Assembly (NCBI RefSeq): GCF_030811555.1
Contig: NZ_JAUSQZ010000001.1
Location: 2,108,001 to 2,172,000, forward strand
Source: Kineosporia succinea
GTDB taxonomy: Bacteria > Actinomycetota > Actinomycetes > Actinomycetales > Kineosporiaceae
Direction: 5' to 3'
Length of the DNA: 64,000 nt
The notes under the pieces are model-generated. The model had not been told where the DNA came from, did not search any database, and was given only the letters and a program-made list of their open reading frames with translations. Below, in pieces: positions 9,113 through 22,917 of the stretch. A program made the translations under genes and the position numbers. Each line of letters opens with the position of its first letter. The first letter of the stretch is position 1.

Positions 9113-10576
9113 GTGAGCGCCGAGAACGAGAAGACGACCGGCACGGCCAACATCGGGGTGACGGGCCTCGCCGTCATGGGCCGCAACCTGGCCCGGAACC
9201 TGGCCCGCCACGGCCATACCGTGGCCGTGCACAACCGCACCTACGCGCGCACCGAGAGCCTGGTGAAAGACCACGGCGACGAGGGCACGTTCGTCCCCTC
9301 CGAGTCGCTCGAAGACTTCGTCGGCTCGCTGCAGAAACCCCGCGTCGTCATCGTGATGGTGAAGGCCGGCCCGGGCACCGACGCCGTCATCGACGAACTG
9401 GTGCCGCTGCTCGAAGAGGGCGACATCGTCGTCGACACCGGCAACGCGCACTTCGCCGACACCCGCCGCCGCGAGGAAGCGCTCAAGGCCCGGGGCCTGC
9501 ATTTCGTCGGCTGCGGGGTCAGCGGCGGTGAGGAGGGGGCTCTGCTCGGGCCGAGCATCATGCCCGGCGGCTCGACGTGGGCCTACGACCGGCTCGGCCC
9601 GATGTTCGAGTCGATCGCCGCCCAGGTCGACGGCACCCCCTGCTGCACCCACATCGGCCCCGACGGCGCCGGCCACTTCGTGAAGATGGTGCACAACGGC
9701 ATCGAGTACGCCGACATGCAGCTCATCGCCGAGGCCTACGACCTGCTGCGTCAGGGACTGGGCGCCACGCCCGGCGAGATCGCCGACATCTTCCGCACCT
9801 GGAACGAGGGCGACCTGGAGTCGTTCCTCATCGAGATCGCCGTCGACGTGCTCAGCCACACCGACGCCCGCACCGGAAACCCCTTCGTGGACGTGGTTCT
9901 CGACCAGGCCGAGCAGAAGGGCACCGGCCGCTGGACCGTCCAGAACGCCCTCGAGCTGGGCGTTCCGATCACCGGCATCGCCGAGGCCACGTTCGCGCGC
10001 TCGCTGTCGGGGCACGCGGCCCAGCGCGAGGCCGCTCAGCAGGCCTTCGGCTCGGGCGTGACCGACGGCTGGGTGAGCGCCGAAGACCGGGACGCGTTCG
10101 TCGAAGACGTCCGCGCCGCGCTCTACGCCTCCAAAGTGGTCGCCTACGCCCAGGGTTTCGACCACATCCAGGCCGGGAGCGAAGAGTTCGGCTGGGACAT
10201 CGACCGGGGCCGGACCGCCACCATCTGGCGCGGCGGGTGCATCATCCGGGCCCGCTTCCTCGACCGCATCCGCGAGGCCTACGACAGCAACGCCGAGCTC
10301 GAGAGCCTGCTGGTGGCCCCGTACTTCGCCGACGCGGTGAAGAACGGCGCCGGCGCCTGGCGCCGGGTCGTGGTCGCCGCCGCCACGAACGGCGTCGCCA
10401 CCCCGGCGTTCTCGTCGTCCCTGGCGTACTACGACGGCCTGCGCCGCGACCGGCTCCCGGCCGCGCTGATCCAGGGCCTGCGTGATCTGTTCGGCGCCCA
10501 CACCTACAAGCGGGTCGACGGCGAGGGCTCGTTCCACACGCTGTGGGCGGGCGACAAGTCCGAGATCGAGAGCTGA
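9113..10576 (+). CDS. gnd: 6-phosphogluconate dehydrogenase, decarboxylating
   Basis: 487 residues, the usual length of the long (NADP-dependent) form. It oxidises 6-phosphogluconate to ribulose 5-phosphate with release of CO2 in the oxidative pentose phosphate pathway. Seen: Rossmann motif GLAVMGRNLARNLARHG near the start with the following NRT that favours NADP, the GCGVSGGEEGALLGPSIM substrate block, the catalytic GHFVKMVHNGIEYADMQ with Lys and Asn, and the C-terminal all-helical domain. The GTG start at 9113 has GAGGAG at ideal spacing. It is convergent with ilvA and both share the hairpin at 10584-10613. Confidence 0.96.
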   Translation: MSAENEKTTGTANIGVTGLAVMGRNLARNLARHGHTVAVHNRTYARTESLVKDHGDEGTFVPSESLEDFVGSLQKPRVVIVMVKAGPGTDAVIDELVPLLEEGDIVVDTGNAHFADTRRREEALKARGLHFVGCGVSGGEEGALLGPSIMPGGSTWAYDRLGPMFESIAAQVDGTPCCTHIGPDGAGHFVKMVHNGIEYADMQLIAEAYDLLRQGLGATPGEIADIFRTWNEGDLESFLIEIAVDVLSHTDARTGNPFVDVVLDQAEQKGTGRWTVQNALELGVPITGIAEATFARSLSGHAAQREAAQQAFGSGVTDGWVSAEDRDAFVEDVRAALYASKVVAYAQGFDHIQAGSEEFGWDIDRGRTATIWRGGCIIRARFLDRIREAYDSNAELESLLVAPYFADAVKNGAGAWRRVVVAAATNGVATPAFSSSLAYYDGLRRDRLPAALIQGLRDLFGAHTYKRVDGEGSFHTLWAGDKSEIES

Positions 10577-10583
10577 AACGAGT

Positions 10584-10613
10584 GTCCCCCTAGCCCCTTC
10601 GGGCTGGGGGGAC
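10584..10613. terminator. Bidirectional terminator between gnd and ilvA
   Basis: GTCCCCCTAGCCC pairs with GGGCTGGGGGGAC around a CTTC loop: 13 pairs with one G-T wobble. It lies exactly in the 43-base gap between the two convergent stop codons and could end transcription from both sides. Confidence 0.8.
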
Positions 10614-10619
10614 CGCCCT

Positions 10620-11906
10620 TCACAGCAGGTATCGAAACAGCGGGCTGTCCGCCGGGATCTTCTCGATGTTCGGCGGTGAGGCCTCCATCCGGGCCAGCAA
10701 CGCCCCCAGGTCGTCGGGGCGGCCCAGCTCGATCCCGACCAGCGCCGGGCCGACCTCGCGGTTGCTGCGCTTCACGTACTCGAACAACGTGATGTCGTCG
10801 TCCGCGCCCAGCACGTCGTCGAGAAAACGACGCAGGGCACCCGGTTCCTGCGGAAAGTCGACCAGGAAGTAGTGCTTTCGGCCCTCGTGGATCAGGGCCC
10901 GCTCGACCACCTCGGCGTACCGGCTGACGTCGTTGTTGCCGCCGCTCAGCATCACCAGCACACTCGCGCCGGGCTGCGGGCGCACCACGTCACCCAGCGC
11001 CGCCGCGGCCAGCGCCCCGGCCGGCTCGGCGATGATGCCGTCCGACTGGTAGAGATCCAGCATCTCGGTGCAGACCCGGCCCTCGGCCACGCTGACCACC
11101 TCGACCTTGGTGTCCCGCACGATCGGGAAGGTGACGTCCCCGGCCCGGCGCACGGCCGCCCCGTCCACGAACGCGTCCACCTCCGGCAGCGTCACCGGCT
11201 CCCCCGCCCGCAGCGCGGCCGCCATGCAGGCCGCCCCGGCCGGCTCGACCCCGACGAGCCGCACACCCGGGTGCCGTTCGGCCAGCCAGACCGCGGTACC
11301 GGCGAGCAGACCGCCACCTCCGACCGGCACCACCACGACGTCGGGCCGGGCCTCGCCCAGCTCCTCGAGCTGCTCGAACGCCTCGGCGACGGCCGTGCCC
11401 TGCCCCGCCACCGTCCACCCGTGATCGAAGGCCGGCACCAGCGTGGCCCCGGTACGCGCCGCGTCCGCAACCGCCTCGGCCGCCGCGTCGTCGTAGGTGT
11501 TGCCCAGCACCCGCACGTCCACCAGGTCGCCCCCCAGCACCGCGATCCGGTCGCGCTTCTGCCGCGGCGTGGTGCGAGGCAGGTACACCCGGCCGTGCAC
11601 CCCGAGCTTGCCGCAGGCGTACGCCAGCCCCTGGGCGTGATTGCCGGCGCTCGCGCAGACCACCCCGGCCGCACGCGCCGACGGCTCCAGCTGCGCGATC
11701 AGGTTGTAGGCGCCGCGCACCTTGTACGACCGCACCGGCTGCAGGTCTTCCCGCTTCACCCAGACCCGGCCGCCCGTGCGCGCGCCGAGTCGGTCGAGCG
11801 ACTGCAGCGCAGTGGGGGACAGAACGGTCGAGAGCCGTTGCCGCGCCTGGTCCACGTCGTGCGCGGTCACCCCGGCCTGATCCGAACTCGTCGCCATGAG
11901 GCGCAA
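10620..11906 (-). CDS. ilvA: Threonine ammonia-lyase (threonine dehydratase)
   Basis: 428 residues. PLP-dependent conversion of threonine to 2-oxobutanoate, the entry to isoleucine synthesis. The PLP lysine is in SYKVRGAYN (Lys62), the glycine-rich phosphate loop is VVPVGGGGLLAG, and a single ACT-like regulatory region forms the last 90 residues (HYFLVDFPQEPGALRRF). One ACT-like unit is typical of the short actinobacterial form. Start: a TTG at 11906 has GGGAGG seven bases upstream; the ATG three codons later (11897) is then about 16 bases from it. I prefer the TTG, moderately. A catabolic, AMP-type enzyme is the alternative. Confidence 0.92.
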   Translation of the reverse strand: MRLMATSSDQAGVTAHDVDQARQRLSTVLSPTALQSLDRLGARTGGRVWVKREDLQPVRSYKVRGAYNLIAQLEPSARAAGVVCASAGNHAQGLAYACGKLGVHGRVYLPRTTPRQKRDRIAVLGGDLVDVRVLGNTYDDAAAEAVADAARTGATLVPAFDHGWTVAGQGTAVAEAFEQLEELGEARPDVVVVPVGGGGLLAGTAVWLAERHPGVRLVGVEPAGAACMAAALRAGEPVTLPEVDAFVDGAAVRRAGDVTFPIVRDTKVEVVSVAEGRVCTEMLDLYQSDGIIAEPAGALAAAALGDVVRPQPGASVLVMLSGGNNDVSRYAEVVERALIHEGRKHYFLVDFPQEPGALRRFLDDVLGADDDITLFEYVKRSNREVGPALVGIELGRPDDLGALLARMEASPPNIEKIPADSPLFRYLL

Positions 11907-12074
11907 GGTTAGGCCTCCCTTCGCTGTCCGTGCCCGCCCGTCTCAGGGTGTGGCCCTCCCGGGGGATGAATGCGATCTGGATGGCCCGGCCGGGTGACCG
12001 GCGAGTTCAGCTTTCCGGCCCGGCGGTCGACGGCGTTGGGGTCGTGCGCCCCGGAGAGATGGAGATGCCCCCGA

Positions 12075-13541
12075 ATGGTCCGTCGTGTCCTGGCCACTGG
12101 AGCCATCGGAACCGTCGCCCTCGCGATGCTGCTCGGCCCGGGGGCCGCGCTCGCCCACGCCGCCGATGACGACACCGCGCCGGCGCCCACGCTGAGTGCG
12201 ACGTCCGTGCGCGCGGGCACCTCGTTCACCGTCACCCCGCCGCAGAGCTGTCCCTCCGCCTACGGCCAGCAGGGCGTCCTCATCACCTACTCGGACGCCG
12301 AGGACACCACCTACCAGCTCGGCCTGCTGATGACCGACGACAACGGCAACTGGGGCCCGGCCACGGTGCGGCTGCCGGTCACCGGGCCGGACGGGGCCGG
12401 GGGCTGGGACCCGTCCTCCGTGACCGCGGGCACGGGCACCGTCGACGTGCTCTGCCTGAGCTCGGAGTACGTGACCGCGGCCGCCCCGGCCACGTTCTCC
12501 TCGCTCTCCGGCGCCTCGAGCTCCCCTACCCGGCTGGTCCGGACCGCCCCCGACGACGACGGGGACAGTGACGACGGTGACGATGCGGACGACGGCACCA
12601 CCCTGACCTACGCCCCGGCCGCCCTCACCTCCGCCGGCCGCGCGGCGAGGATCAGCGCGAAACCCGCTCTCGCACAGCCCGGTGACTCCCTCACCGTGGC
12701 CCCGGTCGACGTCTGCGGCGCTCCCGCCACCACCGCCCGCATCCAGGTCAGCCCGGTCGCCCTGGCCGACGACGACCCGGGCGACTCCGACGACGACGGA
12801 TCCGGCGACGGAGACACCGGCGACGACAGCGACGACATCGACGGCCTGGGCGCCGGGGCCGACCCCAGCGCCGTGGCCACCACCGAGGTCGACGTCTCCA
12901 ACGGCACCTGGGGCTCGACCAGGCTCCCGCTCCCCGACGACGCCCCGCTCGGCGACTACGGCATCACCGTCGACTGCCTGGACTCCTCCCAGGAGATCAG
13001 CAGCCGCTACGAGTCCGCCCCGCTCGCCCTCGGCACTCTGAAGGCGGCCGCCCCGGTCTGCTCGGCCAAGGGTGCGACCGTGCGCCTGACCGGCACCTAC
13101 CCGGGCACGCTGGCCACCGGGACCGGCGACGAGACCGAACTGCCCAGCACCCTGAAGCTTTCCGGCACCGGCCCGTGGAACGTGGCACTGAACTCGGCCC
13201 TCACCGACGGCGCCCTGCTGCGCCAGAAGGTCGCCTGCCCCGAGCCCGACTACGAGCTCACCGTCACCAAGCCCTCCGTCACCTCGAAGGGCCTGGTGCG
13301 CGCCCGGATCTGCAACACCGGCGACGGCACCGTCACCGCCCTGCTCCAGGTCGCCGGCAAGAACCGTAAGTTCGCCACCGTGGAACGCACGTCGCTGAAC
13401 GACGGGGACTGCGCCTGGCTCGACGGCGGCAAGGTGAAGAGGGGCGGTTCCGCCAGCGCCCGCGTCGTCCTCGACCCGGTGGGCAAGGGCACGGCCGACC
13501 AGGAGGTGGCCACCACCTTCACCGTCCGGAGGAAGGGCTAG
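12075..13541 (+). CDS. Secreted protein with Asp-rich inserts
   Basis: 488 residues starting at the ATG at 12075 with GGAG about 10 bases upstream. A Sec signal peptide is clear (MVRRVLATGAIGTVALAM then GPGAALAHA). The mature part looks like two or three Ig-like beta-domains, each opening with a proline/threonine strand and containing a Cys (PPQSCPSAYG, PVDVCGAPA, KVACPEPD). Two stretches of almost pure Asp/Gly/Ser interrupt it, at about residues 157-174 and 231-256. There is no LPXTG motif and no membrane anchor at the C-terminus. No enzyme motif is seen. Acidic inserts could bind Ca2+; that is inference. Confidence 0.75.
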   Translation: MVRRVLATGAIGTVALAMLLGPGAALAHAADDDTAPAPTLSATSVRAGTSFTVTPPQSCPSAYGQQGVLITYSDAEDTTYQLGLLMTDDNGNWGPATVRLPVTGPDGAGGWDPSSVTAGTGTVDVLCLSSEYVTAAAPATFSSLSGASSSPTRLVRTAPDDDGDSDDGDDADDGTTLTYAPAALTSAGRAARISAKPALAQPGDSLTVAPVDVCGAPATTARIQVSPVALADDDPGDSDDDGSGDGDTGDDSDDIDGLGAGADPSAVATTEVDVSNGTWGSTRLPLPDDAPLGDYGITVDCLDSSQEISSRYESAPLALGTLKAAAPVCSAKGATVRLTGTYPGTLATGTGDETELPSTLKLSGTGPWNVALNSALTDGALLRQKVACPEPDYELTVTKPSVTSKGLVRARICNTGDGTVTALLQVAGKNRKFATVERTSLNDGDCAWLDGGKVKRGGSASARVVLDPVGKGTADQEVATTFTVRRKG

Positions 13542-13551
13542 AGACCACCGA

Positions 13552-13634
13552 CGAGGGACGCCGGCCACGGCCGGAGGGCGCCGGCTCCCATCCCCGGCGC
13601 TCCCGGGCCGAGAGGCACGGGCCGGCGTCCCTCG
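13552..13634 (+). terminator. Long inverted repeat 3' of the secreted protein gene
   Basis: CGAGGGACGCCGGCC (13552-13566) and its exact reverse complement (13620-13634) flank a 53-base GC-rich loop that can itself fold. It lies directly after the stop codon, so a terminator or mRNA-stability structure is likely; no T-run follows. Confidence 0.5.
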
Positions 13635-13709
13635 CTCGGGTCACCAGGTCGGCGCGGTCCCTGCATCTCCGGAGGTCGGGCACCACCCATCCGCAGTAGC
13701 GTTTCCGGC

Positions 13710-15764
13710 ATGAGCGACTCCCCGGGTTCCCAGCTCCCCGTCGTCCCCTACGGCGCCTGGCCCTCACCGATCAGTGCGGCCGACCTGGTCTCCGGGGTCA
13801 CCCGGCCCATCGACGTGTGGCCCGGTCGCACCGGCACCTGGTGGTCGCAGTCGCGCCCCGACCAGGGAGGGCGCGAGCAGCTGGTGTTCCGGCCGGCCGA
13901 CGGAGGCGACGCGACCAGCATCGTCGACCTCCTCGGCCCCGACTGGAACGCCCGCAGCCGCGTGCACGAGTACGGTGGCGCCGCCTGGTGGGTCGCGGAC
14001 GACGTGGTGTTCGCGGTCAGCTACGACGACCAGCGCCTCTACCGGGCCGAACCGGGCCGGCGTCCGGTGCCCATCACTCCCACCCCGCCGTCGAAGGGCG
14101 CGTGGAGGTACGCGGACGGACGACTGACCCCCGACGGTCGCACCGTCATCTGTGTGCGGGAGACGCACGAGGGCGATGACGTCCGCAACGAGATCGTCGC
14201 CCTCCCCTCCGCCCCCGGTGACACCACGGACACAGCTCCCCGCGTGCTGGTCGGCGGCACCGACTTCGTCGCCGCACCCCGGATCAGCCCCGACGGCCGG
14301 CACCTGGTCTGGATCGAGTGGCAGCACCCGAACATGCCGTGGGACAGCACTTCCCTGTGGATCGCGGAGATCGTGCCCGAGGCGGGCTCGCTCACGCTCG
14401 CGGACGTTCGCCTTCTCGCCGGTGCACCTCGCACCGGGCACGGCCGACCCGCGAGCCGCGACGGGCAGGCGCTCATGCAGCCCGCTTTCGGTGCGGACGG
14501 CCGGCTGTACGTCATCTCCGACGTGTCGGAGTGGTGGAACGTCTACCAGGTCGACGAGAACAGCGGCGAGTTCACCCCGGTGCTCCCGCTGCGCTCCGAA
14601 GTCGGTTCTCCGGCCTGGCGTTTCGGCGACAGTGACTACACGATCGATACCGATGGACGCGTCTGGCTCACTTACACGGACGCGGAGGGCGCCAATCTGG
14701 TCCGGGTGGACGGGGATTCACCCGAGACGCACCCCCTGCCGTTCGGGTCGCTCGACAGCCTGCGCCTCTCGCCCGACGGTTCCCGGCTCACCGCGATCGC
14801 CACGCAGGCTACCGCCGAGGCAGTCGTCATCGAGCTCCGCGTCGACACGAAGGGCCGCCCGGCCTGGACCGTTCTGAGCGAGGTGACCGACAACGACCTC
14901 GATCCGCTCGGCATCTCGGTGCCCCGGCACGTCACCTTCCCGAGCGTCGGCGGACGTGACGCCCACGCCCACCTCTACCTCCCGGCCTCCGCCGTCGCGC
15001 GCGGTCCCGAAGACGCCCGCCCGCCACTCATCGTGACCGTGCACGGCGGCCCGACCTCGGCCGCCGGATCGGGTTTCCGCCTGCAGACGCAGTACTGGAC
15101 CAGCCGCGGCTTCGCCGTCATCGACGTCAACTACGGCGGCAGCACCGGCTACGGGCGGGCCTACCGCAAGCTCCTCGACGGCAACTGGGGCGTCGTCGAT
15201 GTCGAAGACGCCTGCGCCGCCGCTCTCTGGGTGGCGGGTCAGGGGCTGGCGGACGCGTCGCGACTCGCCATCCGAGGTGGAAGTGCCGGCGGGTACACGG
15301 TTCTCGCCTCGCTGGCCACGCGTGACGTGTTCACCGCGGGCGCGAGTCTCTACGGCGTCGCCGATCTCAGTGCCCTGGCCCGGGACACGCACAAGTTCGA
15401 GTCCCGGTATCTCGACGGGCTGGTCGGGCCCTGGCCGCAGGCCGAGAAGATCTACACCGAACGCTCCCCTCTGACACACATCGACGGCTTCGATCGCCCG
15501 CTCATCGTGCTGCAGGGTGAGGAGGACGAGGTCGTCCCGCCGGCCCAGGCCGAGATGATCGTGGCCGCGCTGGCCTCCAAGCAGGTGCCGCACAGCTATC
15601 TGCTCTTCGCGGGCGAGCAGCACGGGTTCCGCCGGGCCGAGAACATCGTTCGGGCGATCGAGTCGGAGCTCTCGTTCTACGGGCAGGTCTTCGGTTTCGA
15701 TCCGGCCGGTATCGCTGATCCGGTGCGTATCCGGTTCGGCGAGAGCCTCAGGCGCACGCGGTAG
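13710..15764 (+). CDS. S9 family prolyl oligopeptidase-type peptidase
   Basis: 684 residues. The N-terminal about 400 residues form a beta-propeller (repeated short strands such as ISPDGRHLVWIEW and LSPDGSRLTAIA). The C-terminal about 250 are an alpha/beta-hydrolase with a complete triad: Ser525 in RGGSAGGYT, Asp606 in GEEDEVVPP and His638 in GEQHGFRRAEN; the oxyanion motif VHGGPTS precedes them. No signal peptide, so it should be cytosolic and act on short peptides (S9C or dipeptidyl-peptidase-like). It is a single gene ahead of the convergent rRNA operon. Exact specificity cannot be told. Confidence 0.93.
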   Translation: MSDSPGSQLPVVPYGAWPSPISAADLVSGVTRPIDVWPGRTGTWWSQSRPDQGGREQLVFRPADGGDATSIVDLLGPDWNARSRVHEYGGAAWWVADDVVFAVSYDDQRLYRAEPGRRPVPITPTPPSKGAWRYADGRLTPDGRTVICVRETHEGDDVRNEIVALPSAPGDTTDTAPRVLVGGTDFVAAPRISPDGRHLVWIEWQHPNMPWDSTSLWIAEIVPEAGSLTLADVRLLAGAPRTGHGRPASRDGQALMQPAFGADGRLYVISDVSEWWNVYQVDENSGEFTPVLPLRSEVGSPAWRFGDSDYTIDTDGRVWLTYTDAEGANLVRVDGDSPETHPLPFGSLDSLRLSPDGSRLTAIATQATAEAVVIELRVDTKGRPAWTVLSEVTDNDLDPLGISVPRHVTFPSVGGRDAHAHLYLPASAVARGPEDARPPLIVTVHGGPTSAAGSGFRLQTQYWTSRGFAVIDVNYGGSTGYGRAYRKLLDGNWGVVDVEDACAAALWVAGQGLADASRLAIRGGSAGGYTVLASLATRDVFTAGASLYGVADLSALARDTHKFESRYLDGLVGPWPQAEKIYTERSPLTHIDGFDRPLIVLQGEEDEVVPPAQAEMIVAALASKQVPHSYLLFAGEQHGFRRAENIVRAIESELSFYGQVFGFDPAGIADPVRIRFGESLRRTR

Positions 15765-15771
15765 CGACGGT

Positions 15772-15813
15772 CGTTGGTGTCGTGCGGCTGATTCCGGTCG
15801 CACGACACCAACG
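15772..15813 (+). terminator. Perfect 15-bp hairpin after S9 peptidase gene
   Basis: CGTTGGTGTCGTGCG (15772-15786) and its exact reverse complement (15799-15813) with a 12-base loop, starting 8 bases past the stop codon. Strong stem, no T-run; terminator by position. Confidence 0.7.
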
Positions 15814-15839
15814 GGGGACGTGGTGGTCACGGCAAACGC

Positions 15840-15898
15840 AGAAGTGGCGGCCCGCGCCGCTCCAGCCTTTTTCAGGCTGGGCGGGGGCCGCCACTTCT
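15840..15898 (-). terminator. rRNA operon terminator
   Basis: AGAAGTGGCGGCCC (15840-15853) pairs exactly with 15885-15898, enclosing a second 7-bp stem (CCAGCCT/AGGCTGG, 15862-15868 with 15874-15880). It follows the 3' end of the 5S gene by about 15 bases on the minus strand. Confidence 0.8.
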
Positions 15899-15913
15899 GT
15901 CTTTCAATGATTG

Positions 15914-16031
15914 TCCGGCGATGTCCTACTCTCCCACACCGTAACCAGTGCAGTACCATCGGCGCAGGCAGGCTTAGCTTCCGGGTTCGGAATGAGACCG
16001 GGCGTTTCCCTGCCGCTATGATCGCCGTAAC
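15914..16031 (-). rRNA. rrf: 5S ribosomal RNA
   Basis: On the minus strand the sequence begins TTACGGCGATCATAGCG and contains the conserved GAAACGCCCGGTCTCATTCC and TAGGACATCGCC blocks; the first and last ten bases pair. About 118 bases; ends are estimated to within a few bases. Confidence 0.93.
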
Positions 16032-16078
16032 TCTACCGGCACAACCAGCCACCCTCAGGGTGGGCGTGGTCGTTTCCC

Positions 16079-16106
16079 GTGAACCGCATAGTGGACGTGA
16101 ACAATC
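16079..16106 (-). other. 3' arm of pre-23S processing stem
   Basis: The 23S-5S spacer contains a 28-base stretch whose transcript is complementary, with few mismatches, to the stretch at 19317-19343 in the 16S-23S spacer (shared core GCATAGTGGACGTGA). Together they would bracket the 23S gene as the RNase III stalk of the precursor. Confidence 0.75.
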
Positions 16107-16139
16107 TTTACGCGCTCAACTCAACGAGTGAGTGAGTAA

Positions 16140-21216
<5,077 letters not shown>

Positions 21217-21453
21217 ATCTTCTAGGAAGACTTTTAGCGAAGTGTTGCAAGAATCCTGACCAACAACTCCGATCCCGTTACCCAGACCACCGACGGGGGT
21301 CGATGACCTGCAGAACCGAAGACCATTAGCCAGAGACCATCCCAATCGGGACAATCATTTGGCATCGGTTGTTCAGATGCACTGTTGAGTTCTCAAGGAG
21401 CGGACGCTCAGAACTTCCTGCCTTTCGGCGTTCCGTCCTGGCGACGTTGTAGA

Positions 21454-21482
21454 ACATTACTGCCGTGTTGCCACCGGGTCAA
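21454..21482 (-). promoter_or_regulatory. Proximal rRNA promoter
   Basis: TTGACC (21477-21482 read on minus), 17-base spacer, TAATGT (21454-21459). It lies about 240 bases upstream of the mature 16S 5' end, before the leader block. Confidence 0.75.
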
Positions 21483-21660
21483 ATCCGTGTTTCGCGGTTA
21501 TGACCGGCGTTCGAGCTTTTCCTTTTCGACATGTTCAGTCCGTGCCACACATTCCGACCAGCGGAGGCATGTCACTGACGTTCACAGGCCTTGAAGGAGA
21601 TGTTGGGACTTCGCGACCGGCCACCGTGGTGTCCGTTTCTCGCGTTCTCAACGAGCCAGA

Positions 21661-21690
21661 ACGTTACGGACCGCAGCCGGGCTGAGTCAA
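21661..21690 (-). promoter_or_regulatory. Distal rRNA promoter
   Basis: TTGACT (21685-21690 read on minus), 18-base spacer, TAACGT (21661-21666), about 208 bases upstream of the proximal one. Tandem promoters are usual for rrn operons. Confidence 0.65.
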
Positions 21691-22003
21691 ATCGCCGCGC
21701 CGTCCACCGCTCAAACCCCGTTCACCTGCGGTTTCACCAGCGTGCAGGCGTGTCCTGCTCGCCGGAAGCCACTTTTCGGCCCCCGCTGTGCGCGCGGTCA
21801 CGCGACATCCGCCCTGGTCGGATCACCTGCAGCGGCCCGGCGAATGCCTGCCGGCAGCTGCCGGCCAACCACTCTCCGTAGCCGCAGCTCCTCCGGTGAG
21901 GTCAGCCCCCAACCCGCCCCTGACGTTCACGCACCAGCGGACCCGACCACCACGTCCCTCATTGCCGTCCGCGCTGAGGAAGCCCGTGCATCCGGACAGC
22001 AGA

Positions 22004-22035
22004 AGAGCTCCCCGTCAACACCGACGGGGAGCTCT
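22004..22035 (-). terminator. Terminator of the zinc-finger-like gene
   Basis: AGAGCTCCCCGTC (22004-22016) and its exact reverse complement (22023-22035) with a 6-base loop, followed on the minus strand by TTCTGCTG. It starts 21 bases after the stop codon of the gene at 22057-22341. Confidence 0.8.
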
Positions 22036-22056
22036 GATGACGTGGAACGGAAGAAC

Positions 22057-22341
22057 TCAGGTGGCCGGCGGGAGCGGCGGGCGGTGCATGGCAATGCCGT
22101 GGTGCAGCTGCTCATGGATGCGCAGCAGATGCGCCGCCTCTTCGCGGCTGAACGGGCCTCCTGTGAGCTCGCACTGTGAGCACACCATGACCGTGCGTGC
22201 GCTGCCCTTCTTCAGGACGCGCTGTGCGAACGAACGGGCGCGATCCCCCAGCGGACGGCGCGACCCTGCACCGACCGGACCGGTGACCAGCACCGGTTTC
22301 TTCTCCGAGTCGCTGTGAACAGCGAGATCCTTGGAACGCAT
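22057..22341 (-). CDS. Small protein with C2H2 zinc-finger-like motif
   Basis: 94 residues from the ATG at 22341. The N-terminal half is basic (RRPLGDRARSFAQRVLKK). It is followed by CSQC, 13 residues, H, four residues, H (CSQCELTGGPFSREEAAH then LLRIH): a Cys2-His2 spacing that could hold one zinc ion. No known family is recognised; a small nucleic-acid-binding or regulatory protein is a guess. A well-formed terminator follows it, which supports it being a real gene. It may be coupled to a 35-residue frame just upstream whose TGA overlaps its ATG by one base. The GGTGG before the ATG is a modest ribosome site. Confidence 0.6.
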   Translation of the reverse strand: MRSKDLAVHSDSEKKPVLVTGPVGAGSRRPLGDRARSFAQRVLKKGSARTVMVCSQCELTGGPFSREEAAHLLRIHEQLHHGIAMHRPPLPPAT

Positions 22342-22448
22342 CAGGCCACCATAGTCCTCTCGCGCACCCCTTGGGCAGGAACGAAAACCGTTGTGTAACA
22401 ACCCTCACGGCTACACCGGGCCATGTCGTCACGCTCCGCGTTGTTCAT
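22341..22448 (-). CDS. Possible 35-residue upstream ORF
   Basis: ATG at 22448, stop TGA sharing one base with the ATG of the zinc-finger-like gene (TGATG). The product would begin MNNAERDDMARCSREG and contains two Cys (ARCSREGCYT). No Shine-Dalgarno is seen and codon use is only fair, so this may be a leader sequence rather than a gene. Kept because the tight junction would allow translational coupling. Confidence 0.25.
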   Translation of the reverse strand: MNNAERDDMARCSREGCYTTVFVPAQGVRERTMVA

Positions 22449-22597
22449 TTCAATAGTGTCATATCGCCTTGTGCCGCAACGAGGAACAGCATAGGCCCAC
22501 CCGATCGGCACAGCCACACCTAAGGGATTCTGCGTAATTTCGCGCAAAGGGTGGCGCGGAAACCCGCTCGGGTGTAGATGGCTGCGGGCGAAATCGG
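22449..22597. other. Unassigned AT-richer gap
   Basis: Noticeably richer in A/T than the surroundings (for example the stretch near 22440-22480). It probably holds the promoter for the small minus-strand genes; no -35/-10 pair could be fixed. No gene is supported. Confidence 0.4.
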
Positions 22598-22860
22598 TCA
22601 TCGGTGCGTGAAAATGACTTTGACACCGGCGATCCCGGCTTTCACCAGGGCGAATCCGATTCCGGCCCAGAGTGCGGCCGTGGAGACCCGGCCGGTTGCT
22701 GAGACGTTCGACGGCAAGCCCGGTTCCGGCCGACCGCAGCACCAGCAGGGCACCGGCGGTGATCTCCGCGGGCCGGGCGCCGATCGAGTGCAGCGTCAGG
22801 CTCCCTCAGATCATCGCCGGCACCACTGCGAAGGTGAGAATAGGTGTGGCGTCCCGTCTT
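22598..22860 (-). pseudogene. Possible decayed membrane-protein gene fragment
   Basis: Three short stretches with normal actinobacterial codon use and hydrophobic products lie one after another on the minus strand but in different frames or broken by a stop: PILTFAVVPAMI then TGA; LHSIGARPAEITAGALLVL; and STAALWAGIGFALVKAGI ending at the stop at 22598-22600. Read together they look like the C-terminal part of a membrane protein with frameshifts. No intact open frame covers the region. The family is not recognised; it could also be chance. Confidence 0.3.
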
Positions 22861-22917
22861 TTCGCCAGCAGGTGGCTCGGCGCCGGAACGCCCGGGTGCG
22901 GGCCAGGGCCCGAAGGC

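Larger units (their letters stand above)
21217..22003 (-). other. rRNA leader and upstream region
   Basis: No protein gene is supported in these roughly 790 bases. Minus-strand landmarks: CTCCTTGAGAACTCAACAGT at 21381-21400, the conserved actinobacterial leader/processing block, and two sigma70-type promoters (listed separately). From about 21700 to 22003 I see nothing definite. Confidence 0.7.
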
